Below are positions 1 through 7,689 of a DNA stretch of 19,136 nt, one piece after another. Each line of letters begins with the position of its first letter. Position 1 is the first letter of the stretch. The position numbers and the translations under genes were made by a program. Source of the DNA: Actinomycetes bacterium. Lineage in GTDB: Bacteria > Actinomycetota > Acidimicrobiia > Acidimicrobiales > Palsa-688. The notes under the pieces were generated by a model. It saw only the letters and a program-made list of their open reading frames with translations. It did no database searches and was not told the DNA's origin. The stretch is from contig JAKACE010000002.1 of assembly GCA_021821705.1 (NCBI GenBank), positions 1 to 19,136 on the forward strand, in the 5' to 3' direction.

Positions 1-2
1 CG

Positions 3-1340
3 ATGGGGCAAGCGCAGACCGCCACCGGGCCCGTGGGGCCCGGTGGCGGCTACATACCCGACCAGGTGGAGACCACCGTCATCGACGGGGGTCTAACTGT
101 CGTCACCGAGCACATGCCCGATGTGCTGTCCGTGAGCCTGGGCTTCTGGGTGGGTACCGGGTCCGTCGACGAGCCCGATGAGATCGCCGGGGCTTCGCAT
201 TTCCTGGAGCACCTTCTCTTCAAGGGCACCGAGCGCCGAAGTGCCCGTGACATAGCCGAGCAGGTGGACGCGGTCGGGGGCGACCTCAACGCCTTCACCA
301 CCAAGGAGCACACGGCGTTCTACGTCCGGCTGCTCGCCGATTCGGCCGGCCTGGGCCTCGACATCCTCTCGGAGATCATCTGGTCGCCCGCCCTGCGCGA
401 GGACGAGCTCGAAGCGGAGCGCCAGGTGATCCTCGAGGAGATCCTGATGCACGGCGACGAGCCCGCCGAGGAGGTGCACGACGTGTTCAACAGCGCCATG
501 TACCCGGGCCACCCGCTCGGGCGTGACGTGCTCGGCTTGGAGGGCACGGTCCGGGCCGCAAGGCGGGCCGACATCGCCGAGTTCCACCGCCGCCACTACA
601 GGACCGGCAACGTCATCGTCACGGCGGCGGGACGTGTGAGCCACCAGGAGATAGTCGACGGCGTGGCGGCCCGCCTCGACCGGGCCTGCGCGGAGGTCGG
701 CAGCGACCTCCTGCTCGGTGGAGGACCGCCCGACCGCCACGTCCCCGGCCGCCCTGCCATGCCCCGCCTGGTCGTCAACCGGCCCACGGAGCAGGCGCAC
801 ATAGTGGTGGGGATGCCAGGGTTCCGCCGGGACCATCCGGACCGCCAGGTGCTCAACGTCCTGGACCACATACTCGGAGGCGGCATGTCGAGCCGGCTGT
901 TCCAGGAGGTCCGCGAGAAGCGGGGCCTCGCCTACAGCGTGTACTCGTACCGGTCCGGCTACCAGGGCACGGGGGACTTCGCCGTCTACGCCGGCACCGC
1001 GCCCTCGCGCGCCAGGGAGGTCGTCCAGGTCGTCACCGACGAGCTGGACAGGATGGCGGCCCAGGGCCCGAGCGGAGCGGAACTGGAGGCGGCCAAGACT
1101 CACATACGTGGTGCCACCGCTCTGGGCCTCGAAGACTCGGGTGCGCGTATGAGCCGGTTGGGCCGCGCTCAACTGGCTCACGGCCGGGTGCCGTCCCTGG
1201 CCGAGCTCGAAGCCCAGGTGCAGGCCGTGACCGTCGAGGATCTGGCCAGGGTTGCCGGCGACGTGCTCGGTGGCCAGCGGAGCCTGGTCGTGCTCGGCCC
1301 GTTCGAGGACGACGCCGTAGCGCAGTGGCAACGGCCGTGA
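3..1340 (+). CDS. M16 family zinc metalloprotease (PepR/processing-peptidase-like)
   Basis: This is a 445-residue M16 (pitrilysin/insulinase clan) peptidase, predicted to be cytoplasmic because no signal peptide is seen. The inverted zinc motif HxxEH is present as HFLEH at residues 66-70. The third zinc ligand is probably E146, in the segment ILEEI, 76 residues downstream as the family requires. The C-terminal half carries the typical GGGMSSRLFQEVREKRGLAY segment (roughly residues 290-310) of the inactive partner-like domain. Length fits single-chain bacterial members of 410-450 residues. In mycobacteria the homologue PepR lies just after the polynucleotide phosphorylase gene and near dapB, which agrees with the position here. 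The start is uncertain because the window begins two bases upstream of this ATG. The gene overlaps dapB by 16 bp, or by 4 bp if dapB starts at 1337. The family is certain; the natural substrate is unknown. Confidence 0.93.
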   Translation: MGQAQTATGPVGPGGGYIPDQVETTVIDGGLTVVTEHMPDVLSVSLGFWVGTGSVDEPDEIAGASHFLEHLLFKGTERRSARDIAEQVDAVGGDLNAFTTKEHTAFYVRLLADSAGLGLDILSEIIWSPALREDELEAERQVILEEILMHGDEPAEEVHDVFNSAMYPGHPLGRDVLGLEGTVRAARRADIAEFHRRHYRTGNVIVTAAGRVSHQEIVDGVAARLDRACAEVGSDLLLGGGPPDRHVPGRPAMPRLVVNRPTEQAHIVVGMPGFRRDHPDRQVLNVLDHILGGGMSSRLFQEVREKRGLAYSVYSYRSGYQGTGDFAVYAGTAPSRAREVVQVVTDELDRMAAQGPSGAELEAAKTHIRGATALGLEDSGARMSRLGRAQLAHGRVPSLAELEAQVQAVTVEDLARVAGDVLGGQRSLVVLGPFEDDAVAQWQRP

Positions 1341-2167
1341 GCGTGCCGCCCCCTGGCGCAGCCCCCATACGGGTGGCCGTACTGGGGGCGATGGGGCGTA
1401 TGGGCCAGGCCGTGTGCAGGGCGCTGGAGGTCGAGGACGGTCTCCAGTTGGTCGCCGCCGTGGACAGCGGCCGCCCGGGTGAGCCGGTGGGCGTGGGCGG
1501 TCTGGTCTCCCAGGCCGGGCCTGACGCCGTGCTCGACGCAGGAGCGCAGGTGGCGGTCGACTTCACTGTGCCCGCTGCCGCCCTGCCCAACGCCCTGTGG
1601 TGTGCCGGCCACGGGTTGCACTGCGTGGTAGGTACGACCGGGTTCGGCGCAGACCGGCTGGAGGCCATGCGGGCGGCCTTCGCCCCTGGGCCCGCCAACT
1701 GCATCGTCGCCCCCAATTTCGCCATCGGGGCGGTCCTCATGATGCGCTTCGCAGAGCTCGCCGCCCCCTGGTTCGACTCTGTCGAGATCGTCGAGCTGCA
1801 TCATGACGCCAAGCTCGACGCACCGTCGGGCACTGCGTTGCTGACAGCCGAGCGGGTGGCCGCGGCTCGTGCCGCCGCGGCCGGCCGCACCGGGGCCTCG
1901 CCGGACGTACCGCCCGGCCCTTCCGGCCTCTCCGAGCCTCCGGCCAGGGGCCAAGCGGTGGCGCCGGGGGTGCGTGTGCACTCGGTACGGCTCCGGGGCC
2001 TGGTGGCCCACCAGGAGGTGTTGCTGGGCACCACAGGCCAGATCCTCACACTGCGCCACGACTCGCTCGAGCGTTCGTCGTTCATGCCCGGCGTGTTGCT
2101 GGCGGTGCGCGAAGTCGCCAAGCACCGGGGGCTGACCGTTGGCCTGGAGAGCCTGCTCGGCCTGTAG
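1325..2167 (+). CDS. dapB: 4-hydroxy-tetrahydrodipicolinate reductase
   Basis: DapB reduces the DapA product with NAD(P)H in the diaminopimelate/lysine pathway, in the cytoplasm. Visible motifs are the dinucleotide-binding GAMGRMG at residues 21-27, VGTTGF near 102-107, APNFAIG near 129-135, and the family signature HHDAKLDAPSGT at 159-170. The signature holds the catalytic histidine (H159/H160) and lysine (K163). The C-terminal HQEVLLGTTGQ segment is also typical. At 280 residues it is slightly long because of an Ala/Pro-rich insert near residues 178-205. The GTG at 1325 gives the longest frame. A GTG at 1337 overlaps the upstream TGA as GTGA, a classic coupled start, and is equally plausible. 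No convincing Shine-Dalgarno sequence precedes either. Function is certain; the start is not. Confidence 0.96.
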   Translation: MATAVSVPPPGAAPIRVAVLGAMGRMGQAVCRALEVEDGLQLVAAVDSGRPGEPVGVGGLVSQAGPDAVLDAGAQVAVDFTVPAAALPNALWCAGHGLHCVVGTTGFGADRLEAMRAAFAPGPANCIVAPNFAIGAVLMMRFAELAAPWFDSVEIVELHHDAKLDAPSGTALLTAERVAAARAAAAGRTGASPDVPPGPSGLSEPPARGQAVAPGVRVHSVRLRGLVAHQEVLLGTTGQILTLRHDSLERSSFMPGVLLAVREVAKHRGLTVGLESLLGL

Positions 2168-2196
2168 CGCCACCACGGGCACCCTCGGCCGACCTG

Positions 2197-2262
2197 GGAC
2201 CTTGCTCGTGCAGGTCCAGGCAAGGCCTCCGGGGCTCACCCAGGAGGGCAAAGGGCTCCTGG
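2197..2262 (+). other. Hairpin-forming sequences between dapB and dapA
   Basis: The 185-bp gap 2168-2352 holds three inverted repeats. GGACCT (2197-2202) pairs with AGGTCC (2212-2217). CCTTGC (2200-2205) pairs with GCAAGG (2220-2225); it shares bases with the first arm, so these two hairpins exclude each other. CCAGGAG (2240-2246) pairs perfectly with CTCCTGG (2256-2262) across a 9-nt loop. No U-run follows, so these could be an actinobacterial-type terminator for the upstream genes or a structured leader. In mycobacteria thyX occupies this interval; no thyX is present here. Confidence 0.4.
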
Positions 2263-2298
2263 AGCAGGTCTGGCGGGCTGGCGTGCTGCGGTACTGGA

Positions 2299-2304
2299 TA
2301 GTGT
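2299..2304 (+). promoter_or_regulatory. Putative -10 box for dapA transcript
   Basis: TAGTGT fits the actinobacterial TANNNT -10 consensus. An ATG lies seven bases downstream at 2312, so transcription would begin at or next to that codon, giving a leaderless message. No clear -35 is seen. Assignment rests on the spacing pattern, which also occurs before rimO and miaB in this window. Confidence 0.35.
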
Positions 2305-2311
2305 GGACCCC

Positions 2312-2353
2312 ATGCCGACTTCCCCAACGACAGCCATGGCGAGGACGGCCTGA
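2312..2353 (+). CDS. Putative 13-codon leader ORF coupled to dapA
   Basis: A short frame encodes MPTSPTTAMARTA and stops at TGA 2351-2353, sharing one base with the dapA ATG (TGATG). It contains four threonines and two methionines but no lysine. It begins seven bases after a possible -10 box, so it could be a leaderless small ORF whose translation feeds ribosomes into dapA. Transcription attenuation is unlikely because no space remains for a terminator between its stop and dapA. Chance occurrence cannot be excluded from one sequence. Confidence 0.3.
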   Translation: MPTSPTTAMARTA

Positions 2354-3261
2354 TGCCTGCGCCCGGACGCTTCGGCTCCGTCATCTGCGCCATGGTCACC
2401 CCTTTCCGGGACGATGGGAGCCTCGACGTCGAAGGCGCCAAGCGTTTGGCCCGGTGGCTGGTGGACAACGGCAATGACGGACTGGTCCTGGCCGGGACGA
2501 CCGGTGAGGGTGCGGGCCTCAGCGACGACGAGGCGGTCGAGCTGTGGCGGGCGGTGCGCTCAGCTGTGAGCGTACCTGTGATCGCCGGGACAGGCACGGC
2601 CAGTACCGAGCACACCGTGGCCCTCACCAAGGCGGCCGCCGCTGCCGGAGCCGACGCGGTGCTCGTGGTGACGCCGTACTACGTGCGCCCGTCGCAGGCG
2701 GGCGTGGCCGCTCATATGCGGGCGGTGGCGGCGGCAACCGAGCTGCCGGTGCTCGCCTACGACATACCCAAGCGCACCGGGCGGGAACTGGCCGCCGCAA
2801 CCATGCTCGAGCTGGCAGCCGAGGGTGTGCTCGCCGGAGTGAAGGACGCAGCCGGCTCGCCGGCAGCCACAGCGGCGCTATTGTCACGGGCACCGTCCGG
2901 TTTCGAGGTCTACAGTGGCGACGACGCCTGCACGCTGCCGTTGCTGGCCGTGGGTGCAGTCGGTGTCGTGAGTGTGGCGTCGCACTGGGCCGGCGTGCAA
3001 ATGAGCGAAATGGTGGCCTCGTTCACCAAGGGCGATGTGGAGGCGGCAGCGGCGATGAACGCCAGGTTGGTCCCCTCATGGGAGTACGAGACGAGCGACG
3101 GCGCCCCCAACCCGCTGCCGACCAAGGCCATGATGCGCGCCCTTGGCCTGCCGGCGGGCCAGTGCCGCCTGCCGATGGGCCCGGCGCCGGAAGGCCTGGA
3201 GGAGCGGGCACGCCAGGTCTGGGCGCAGCTGGCGCAGCGGCCCTTCGCCCCGGTCGCCTGA
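2353..3261 (+). CDS. dapA: 4-hydroxy-tetrahydrodipicolinate synthase
   Basis: DapA condenses pyruvate with aspartate semialdehyde, the committed step to diaminopimelate and lysine. The 302-residue protein is a complete TIM-barrel of the DHDPS family. The Schiff-base lysine is K164 in GVKDAAG. The active-site tyrosines are Y136 in AYDIPKRTG and Y110 in VTPYYVRP. The threonines of the proton relay are in GTTGEG (T49-T50), and R141 matches the substrate-binding arginine of Escherichia coli DapA. ATG 2353 is preceded by GAGGA at 2341-2345 with good spacing and overlaps the stop of a 13-codon frame. It overlaps the RNase J gene by one base (TGATG). The DapA-RNase J pairing is conserved in actinobacteria. 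Other members of the superfamily (NAL, KDG aldolases) are less likely given dapB upstream. Confidence 0.95.
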   Translation: MPAPGRFGSVICAMVTPFRDDGSLDVEGAKRLARWLVDNGNDGLVLAGTTGEGAGLSDDEAVELWRAVRSAVSVPVIAGTGTASTEHTVALTKAAAAAGADAVLVVTPYYVRPSQAGVAAHMRAVAAATELPVLAYDIPKRTGRELAAATMLELAAEGVLAGVKDAAGSPAATAALLSRAPSGFEVYSGDDACTLPLLAVGAVGVVSVASHWAGVQMSEMVASFTKGDVEAAAAMNARLVPSWEYETSDGAPNPLPTKAMMRALGLPAGQCRLPMGPAPEGLEERARQVWAQLAQRPFAPVA

Positions 3262-4943
3262 TGGCAGCCGGCAGCGAGCACTCGCCACTGCGCATAGCCT
3301 TCCTCGGCGGTCTGGGTGAGATAGGTCGAAACTGCGCGTGGTTCGAGCTCGACGGCAAAGCCGTCCTGGTGGACTGCGGGCTCATGTTCCCAGAGCCGGA
3401 GATGCCGGGCGTCGACCTGGTCCTCCCCGACTTCACCTATGTCATCGAGAACCGGGACCGCCTGGTTGGCTGCGTGCTGACGCACGGTCACGAGGACCAC
3501 TGCGGTGGTCTCGCCTACCTGCTGCGGGAGGTCAGTTTTCCTATCTACGGCTCTGAGCTGTGCCTCGGCCTGGCTCGCAACCGCATCGAGGAGGCCGGCC
3601 TGCTCGAGCGCACCGAACTGGTGACGGTGCGCGACGGCGAGCGGCGCCGCATCGGGCCCTTCGACGTGGAGTTCGTCCCCGTGGCCCATTCGGTGCCCCA
3701 CGGCTTCGCTCTGGCGTTCCACACGCCCCACGGCGTCGTCCTGCACACGGGGGACTTCAAGCTCGACCTGAACCCGGTGGACGGCCGCCGGACCGACCTG
3801 GGCCGGATCGGGGCACTGGCGGGCGAAGAGGGGATACGGCTGTTGCTCTCGGACAGCACCAACGCCGAGGAGGACGGCTACAGCCCCTCCGAGACCAGCA
3901 TCGGCCGGTCGCTGCTCAGCTTGTTCGAAGCCAACCGGGGGCGACGGGTCATCGCGGCCTGCTTCGCCAGCCATGTGCACCGCGTCCAACAGCTCGCCGA
4001 TGCCGCTATCGCCTCAGGCCGGGTGGTGGCGACCCTCGGGCGCTCGATGGGCCGTAACGTCGCTTACGCCCGTGAGATCGGCCTGCTCGACATCCCCGAG
4101 GACCGCCTGGTCGACATCGAGGTTGCCAGGTCGCTGGCCCCGGAGAAGGTCTGCATCATCTGTACCGGCTCCCAGGGCGAGCCCATGTCGGCTCTGGCCC
4201 TGATGGCAGCGGGGGAGAACCGCTGGGTGAAGGTGAGCGACAAGGACCTCGTGATCCTGTCGTCCCACGCCATCCCGGGCAACGAGACCAACGTTGGCAA
4301 GGTGATCGACGGTCTCTGTCGCACCGGGGCGGAGGTGGTGCACTCCGGCCTGGCCAAGGTGCACGCATCGGGGCACGCCATGCGCGACGAGCTCAAGGTG
4401 ATGCTGTCGGTGGCCAAGCCGCGGGCGTTCATCCCGGTCCATGGTGAGTTCCGCCACCTGCTGCACCACGCCCGCCTGGCCGTGCAGATGGGGGTCCCCG
4501 AGGAGTCCGTACTGATCGCCGAGGACGGCGACGTAGTGGAACTGGACCAGGACAGGGTGGACTTCGTCGGCGAGGTCCCCTCGGGCTACCTCTACGTCGA
4601 CGGGATCGTGGGCGACGTCGGCCAGGGCGTGCTCCGCGACCGCCGCATCCTGGCCGAGGAGGGCCTGGTGGTCGTCATCGTCACGGTGGACAGCCGGACG
4701 GGGACAGTGCTGACGGGGCCGGAGATCATCACGCGTGGTTGGGTGTACGCGCCCGAGGCGGAGAAACTGCTGGACGAGGCCCGCGAAGCTGTGCTGGCGG
4801 CGATCGAGGAGGATGCCGACAGGGACGGCCACGCCCCCGACTTCGAAACGCTCAAGCGGAGGGCGCGTTCGGCCCTTGGGCGCTTCGTCCACGAGCGCAC
4901 CCGTCGCCGGCCCATGATCGTACCGGTAGTGATGGAGGTCTGA
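3261..4943 (+). CDS. rnj: Ribonuclease J
   Basis: RNase J is a metallo-beta-lactamase/beta-CASP nuclease with endo- and 5'-3' exonuclease activity in mRNA decay and rRNA processing. The 560-residue protein has the zinc motif THGHEDHCGG (HxHxDH at residues 75-80), downstream histidines in PVAHSVPHG, the ligand Asp in HTGDFKLD, the DSTNAE segment, the beta-CASP part with CTGSQGEP, and FIPVHGE near the end of the catalytic core. The C-terminal domain (about residues 450-560) is present, so it is full length. The open frame continues far upstream of 3261, but that part overlaps dapA in another frame and has no homology. ATG 3261 starts exactly where MBL homology begins and forms TGATG with the dapA stop. 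No Shine-Dalgarno is visible, so translational coupling is likely. Confidence 0.96.
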   Translation: MAAGSEHSPLRIAFLGGLGEIGRNCAWFELDGKAVLVDCGLMFPEPEMPGVDLVLPDFTYVIENRDRLVGCVLTHGHEDHCGGLAYLLREVSFPIYGSELCLGLARNRIEEAGLLERTELVTVRDGERRRIGPFDVEFVPVAHSVPHGFALAFHTPHGVVLHTGDFKLDLNPVDGRRTDLGRIGALAGEEGIRLLLSDSTNAEEDGYSPSETSIGRSLLSLFEANRGRRVIAACFASHVHRVQQLADAAIASGRVVATLGRSMGRNVAYAREIGLLDIPEDRLVDIEVARSLAPEKVCIICTGSQGEPMSALALMAAGENRWVKVSDKDLVILSSHAIPGNETNVGKVIDGLCRTGAEVVHSGLAKVHASGHAMRDELKVMLSVAKPRAFIPVHGEFRHLLHHARLAVQMGVPEESVLIAEDGDVVELDQDRVDFVGEVPSGYLYVDGIVGDVGQGVLRDRRILAEEGLVVVIVTVDSRTGTVLTGPEIITRGWVYAPEAEKLLDEAREAVLAAIEEDADRDGHAPDFETLKRRARSALGRFVHERTRRRPMIVPVVMEV

Positions 4944-4946
4944 GCC

Positions 4947-4962
4947 GGCACAGCGCTGTGCC
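4947..4962. promoter_or_regulatory. Perfect 16-bp palindrome between rnj and ftsK
   Basis: GGCACAGCGCTGTGCC is fully self-complementary and begins three bases after the rnj stop codon, 35 bases before the ftsK start. It could be an operator for a dimeric regulator, or a 6-bp RNA hairpin with a GCGC loop ending the rnj message. No U-run follows. A TAGCGT -10-like box (4991-4996) downstream makes the operator reading possible. Confidence 0.4.
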
Positions 4963-4997
4963 CCTCCACTGTTGGAGCTGGGGCTGCTGTTAGCGTT

Positions 4998-7676
4998 GTG
5001 AGTGTTGTGACGACCAAGACCCTGGGTAAGCCCGCCCCCCGTCCGGCCCGCCGGCGTGCCCCTGCCAGCGGGCAGGGCCAGTCCGGCCGCAGGCCCGCAA
5101 GCCCGCCGCCCCATGAGCCAGGACGGTGGCGCCAGGGCTTGGCCGCCATCGTGGAGGACCAGGCGGACGACATATGGGGCCTTGCCTTCCTGGTGGTGGC
5201 CGTGCTTACCGCTCTGGCCGTGTACGCCGACGTCATCGGCCCTGCCGGCCGGGCGTTGCGGGCGGGGGCGGGGGACCTGCTGGGGCTGGCCCGGTACGCC
5301 TTGCCCTTTGCCTTCGCCACGCTGGGCGGCTACCTGCTGCTGCGCCACGACCGTTCCCAACCCGGCCGAGTGGCGGTTGGCCTGGGGGTGGCAGCAGTGG
5401 GGCTGTCGGGCCTTCTCGACGTGTTGCTCGGCGGGAGCACGATCAGGCAACCGGTGAGCACGATGGCCGGCGCCGGTGGGCTCCTCGGGGCGGTCGTGGG
5501 TGTGCCTCTCAGGGCGGGCCTGGCGACCTGGGGGGCGGGGTTGGTGCTGGCGGCCGTCCTGCTTGTGGCCTTCCTCATCATCACCGCCACCCCGGTGCGG
5601 GTGGTGGCGTCGGGTGCCCGTTCGGCCCTCGTGGCAGCCGGTCGTGCGGCCGGTTGGCTCTGGTACGCCGCTGTCGACCTCGTGCAGGGCGGCCGGAAGC
5701 TGGCCTCGGCCACCCGGCACCCGAGCGTGCGCGCCCCCGGTGCGGCTGCACGTCCCGCCGCCAGGGCCCGGCGGCGACAGCCCGTCCCCACCCTCGACGA
5801 GGCCGGGGAGATGGCGCAGGCAGACCAGGGTGCCGGCGCGGCCGGTGCCCATGGGCCCTCGGCGGACGGGCGCCCGGAGTTCGCCTGGGCGGGCCTGGCC
5901 GAGGAGGGGGAGGGTGGGCCTTCGGAGGCCACGGGCCCAAAGAGGTCTGCGTCTCCCGTGGACGACGGTGTGCCAGACCACGGAGATGCGGCCGGGTCTC
6001 AGGGGCGGCCAGGCCCGACCGGGCCGCTGGCCATCGCCGGCCTCGGCCAGGGTGCCAAAGGCGAGCAGCTGGCCATAGACCTGCCTGTACAGCGCCAAGC
6101 AGCCCCCGTGTGGCGCCTGCCGCCGATGCCCCTGCTCCGGCGCAGCAAGCAGGCTGAGGTCGACCGCCACCAGGTGGAGGAGCTCGGCCAGACCCTGGAG
6201 GCAGCCCTGGCGGCTCACGGCGTCGAGACCCGCCTCGTAGGGGCCACCGTGGGGCCGAGCGTCACCCGCTACGAGCTCGAGCTGGGGCCCGGCGTCAAGG
6301 TGCAGCGGGTCACGACGCTGCAGAAGGACATCGCCTACGCCTTGGCGGCGGCCGAAGTCCGCATCCTGGCCCCCATCCCGGGACGCTCGGCCATCGGTGT
6401 CGAGGTCCCAAATCGCCAACGCCAGATCGTCACGCTCGGCGACATCCTCTTCTCGCCCGAGGCGGCGGCGGCCCGTCACCCCTTGGAGGTGGCCGCCGGG
6501 CGGGACATCTACGGGCGGCCCGTCCTGGTCAACCTGGCCGAGATGCCCCACCTGCTCATCGCCGGGGCCACCGGGTCGGGCAAGTCCTCGTGCATCAACT
6601 CGATGCTGACGTCGGTGCTGATGAGGGCCACCCCCGAGCAGGTGCGTCTGATACTTGTCGATCCCAAGCGGGTCGAGCTCGGCGCCTACTCCGGCCTCCC
6701 CCACCTGCTCACCTCGGTGGTGACCAACCCGAAGAAGGCTGCCAACGCGCTCCACTGGGCTGTCCAGGAGATGGAGCGCCGCTACGACCTGCTCGCCGAG
6801 GTAGGCATGCGGGACATTACCGGTTACAACGCCGCCTACGACCGGGGCGAGTTCAGGGAACTGGGCGAGGCCCCGGTGCCAGCCGGGACGGGCCTGTCCG
6901 CAGTGGAGGGCACCGTCCAGGGAGGCGACGGCGAGGACGGCGGTACCGACCCCACGGTGCCTCTTGCAGCGGCTGAGCCGGCCGCCGCGGCTGACCAGCG
7001 CTACAGCCGGCTGCCGTTCATCCTGGTCGTGGTGGACGAGCTCAACGACCTGATGATGGTGGCGGCCCGCGACGTCGAGGAGTCGATCTGCCGGATCGCC
7101 CAGATGGCCCGCGCTGTGGGGATCCACCTGGTCCTGGCCACCCAGAGGCCATCGGTCGACGTGATCACCGGCCTCATAAAGGCCAACATCCCATCGCGTA
7201 TGGCCTTTGCCGTGTCGTCGCTGGCCGACAGCCGGGTCGTGCTGGACCAGCCCGGCGCAGAGCGCCTCATCGGCAAGGGCGACATGCTGATGGTCACCGC
7301 CTCTTCGAGCCTGGCGCGCAGGGTGCAAGGGCCCTGGGTGGACGAGGAGGACGTGCGCAAGGTAGTCGGCCACTGGCGCAGGCAGTCCGGGCCCAGCTAT
7401 ATCGAGGGCGTCGAGGGCGCAGATGTCGCCCAGGGAGTGGGTGGTGGCGAGGACACGGGCGACGACGACGACCTGCTGGAGGAAGCCATGGAGCTGGTCG
7501 TCCGCAGCCAGCTCGGGAGCGTCTCGATGCTGCAGCGCAAGTTGCGTGTCGGTTTCGCCCGAGCCGGCCGGCTCATGGACCTGCTGGAGCAGAGGGGAGT
7601 GGTCGGCCCGTCCGAGGGCTCGAAGGCCCGCGCCGTGCTGATGACCCTGGAGGAGCTGGAGGGGCGCAACCGCTAA
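4998..7676 (+). CDS. ftsK: DNA translocase FtsK
   Basis: FtsK is the septal DNA pump that clears chromosome ends and aids dimer resolution. The 892-residue protein has a basic N-terminus (1-48), four or five hydrophobic segments (about 59-80, 93-116, 124-146, 156-197), a Pro/Gly/Ala-rich linker (about 205-380), the alpha domain (about 380-480), the RecA-like motor, and a C-terminal winged-helix gamma domain (about 825-892, LGSVSMLQRKLRVGFARAGR). Walker A is GATGSGKS at 523-530. Walker B is FILVVVDEL with D680-E681, followed by ND where AD is usual. About 50 low-complexity residues (roughly 618-668) are inserted before Walker B. GTG 4998 is the longest start; GTG 5007 is an alternative. It is 54 bp from rnj and 13 bp from thrB. 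Confidence 0.95.
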   Translation: MSVVTTKTLGKPAPRPARRRAPASGQGQSGRRPASPPPHEPGRWRQGLAAIVEDQADDIWGLAFLVVAVLTALAVYADVIGPAGRALRAGAGDLLGLARYALPFAFATLGGYLLLRHDRSQPGRVAVGLGVAAVGLSGLLDVLLGGSTIRQPVSTMAGAGGLLGAVVGVPLRAGLATWGAGLVLAAVLLVAFLIITATPVRVVASGARSALVAAGRAAGWLWYAAVDLVQGGRKLASATRHPSVRAPGAAARPAARARRRQPVPTLDEAGEMAQADQGAGAAGAHGPSADGRPEFAWAGLAEEGEGGPSEATGPKRSASPVDDGVPDHGDAAGSQGRPGPTGPLAIAGLGQGAKGEQLAIDLPVQRQAAPVWRLPPMPLLRRSKQAEVDRHQVEELGQTLEAALAAHGVETRLVGATVGPSVTRYELELGPGVKVQRVTTLQKDIAYALAAAEVRILAPIPGRSAIGVEVPNRQRQIVTLGDILFSPEAAAARHPLEVAAGRDIYGRPVLVNLAEMPHLLIAGATGSGKSSCINSMLTSVLMRATPEQVRLILVDPKRVELGAYSGLPHLLTSVVTNPKKAANALHWAVQEMERRYDLLAEVGMRDITGYNAAYDRGEFRELGEAPVPAGTGLSAVEGTVQGGDGEDGGTDPTVPLAAAEPAAAADQRYSRLPFILVVVDELNDLMMVAARDVEESICRIAQMARAVGIHLVLATQRPSVDVITGLIKANIPSRMAFAVSSLADSRVVLDQPGAERLIGKGDMLMVTASSSLARRVQGPWVDEEDVRKVVGHWRRQSGPSYIEGVEGADVAQGVGGGEDTGDDDDLLEEAMELVVRSQLGSVSMLQRKLRVGFARAGRLMDLLEQRGVVGPSEGSKARAVLMTLEELEGRNR

Positions 7677-7689
7677 CCTCAGAGCCTCG

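Noticed and set aside
93..1331. 412-codon minus-strand frame across the M16 protease gene
   Set aside because: Antisense shadow of strong coding sequence, no domain, no ribosome binding site.
2544..3260. Upstream extension of the RNase J frame inside dapA
   Set aside because: The extra 239 codons overlap dapA in another frame, have no homology and are Arg/Gly-rich; MBL homology begins right at ATG 3261.
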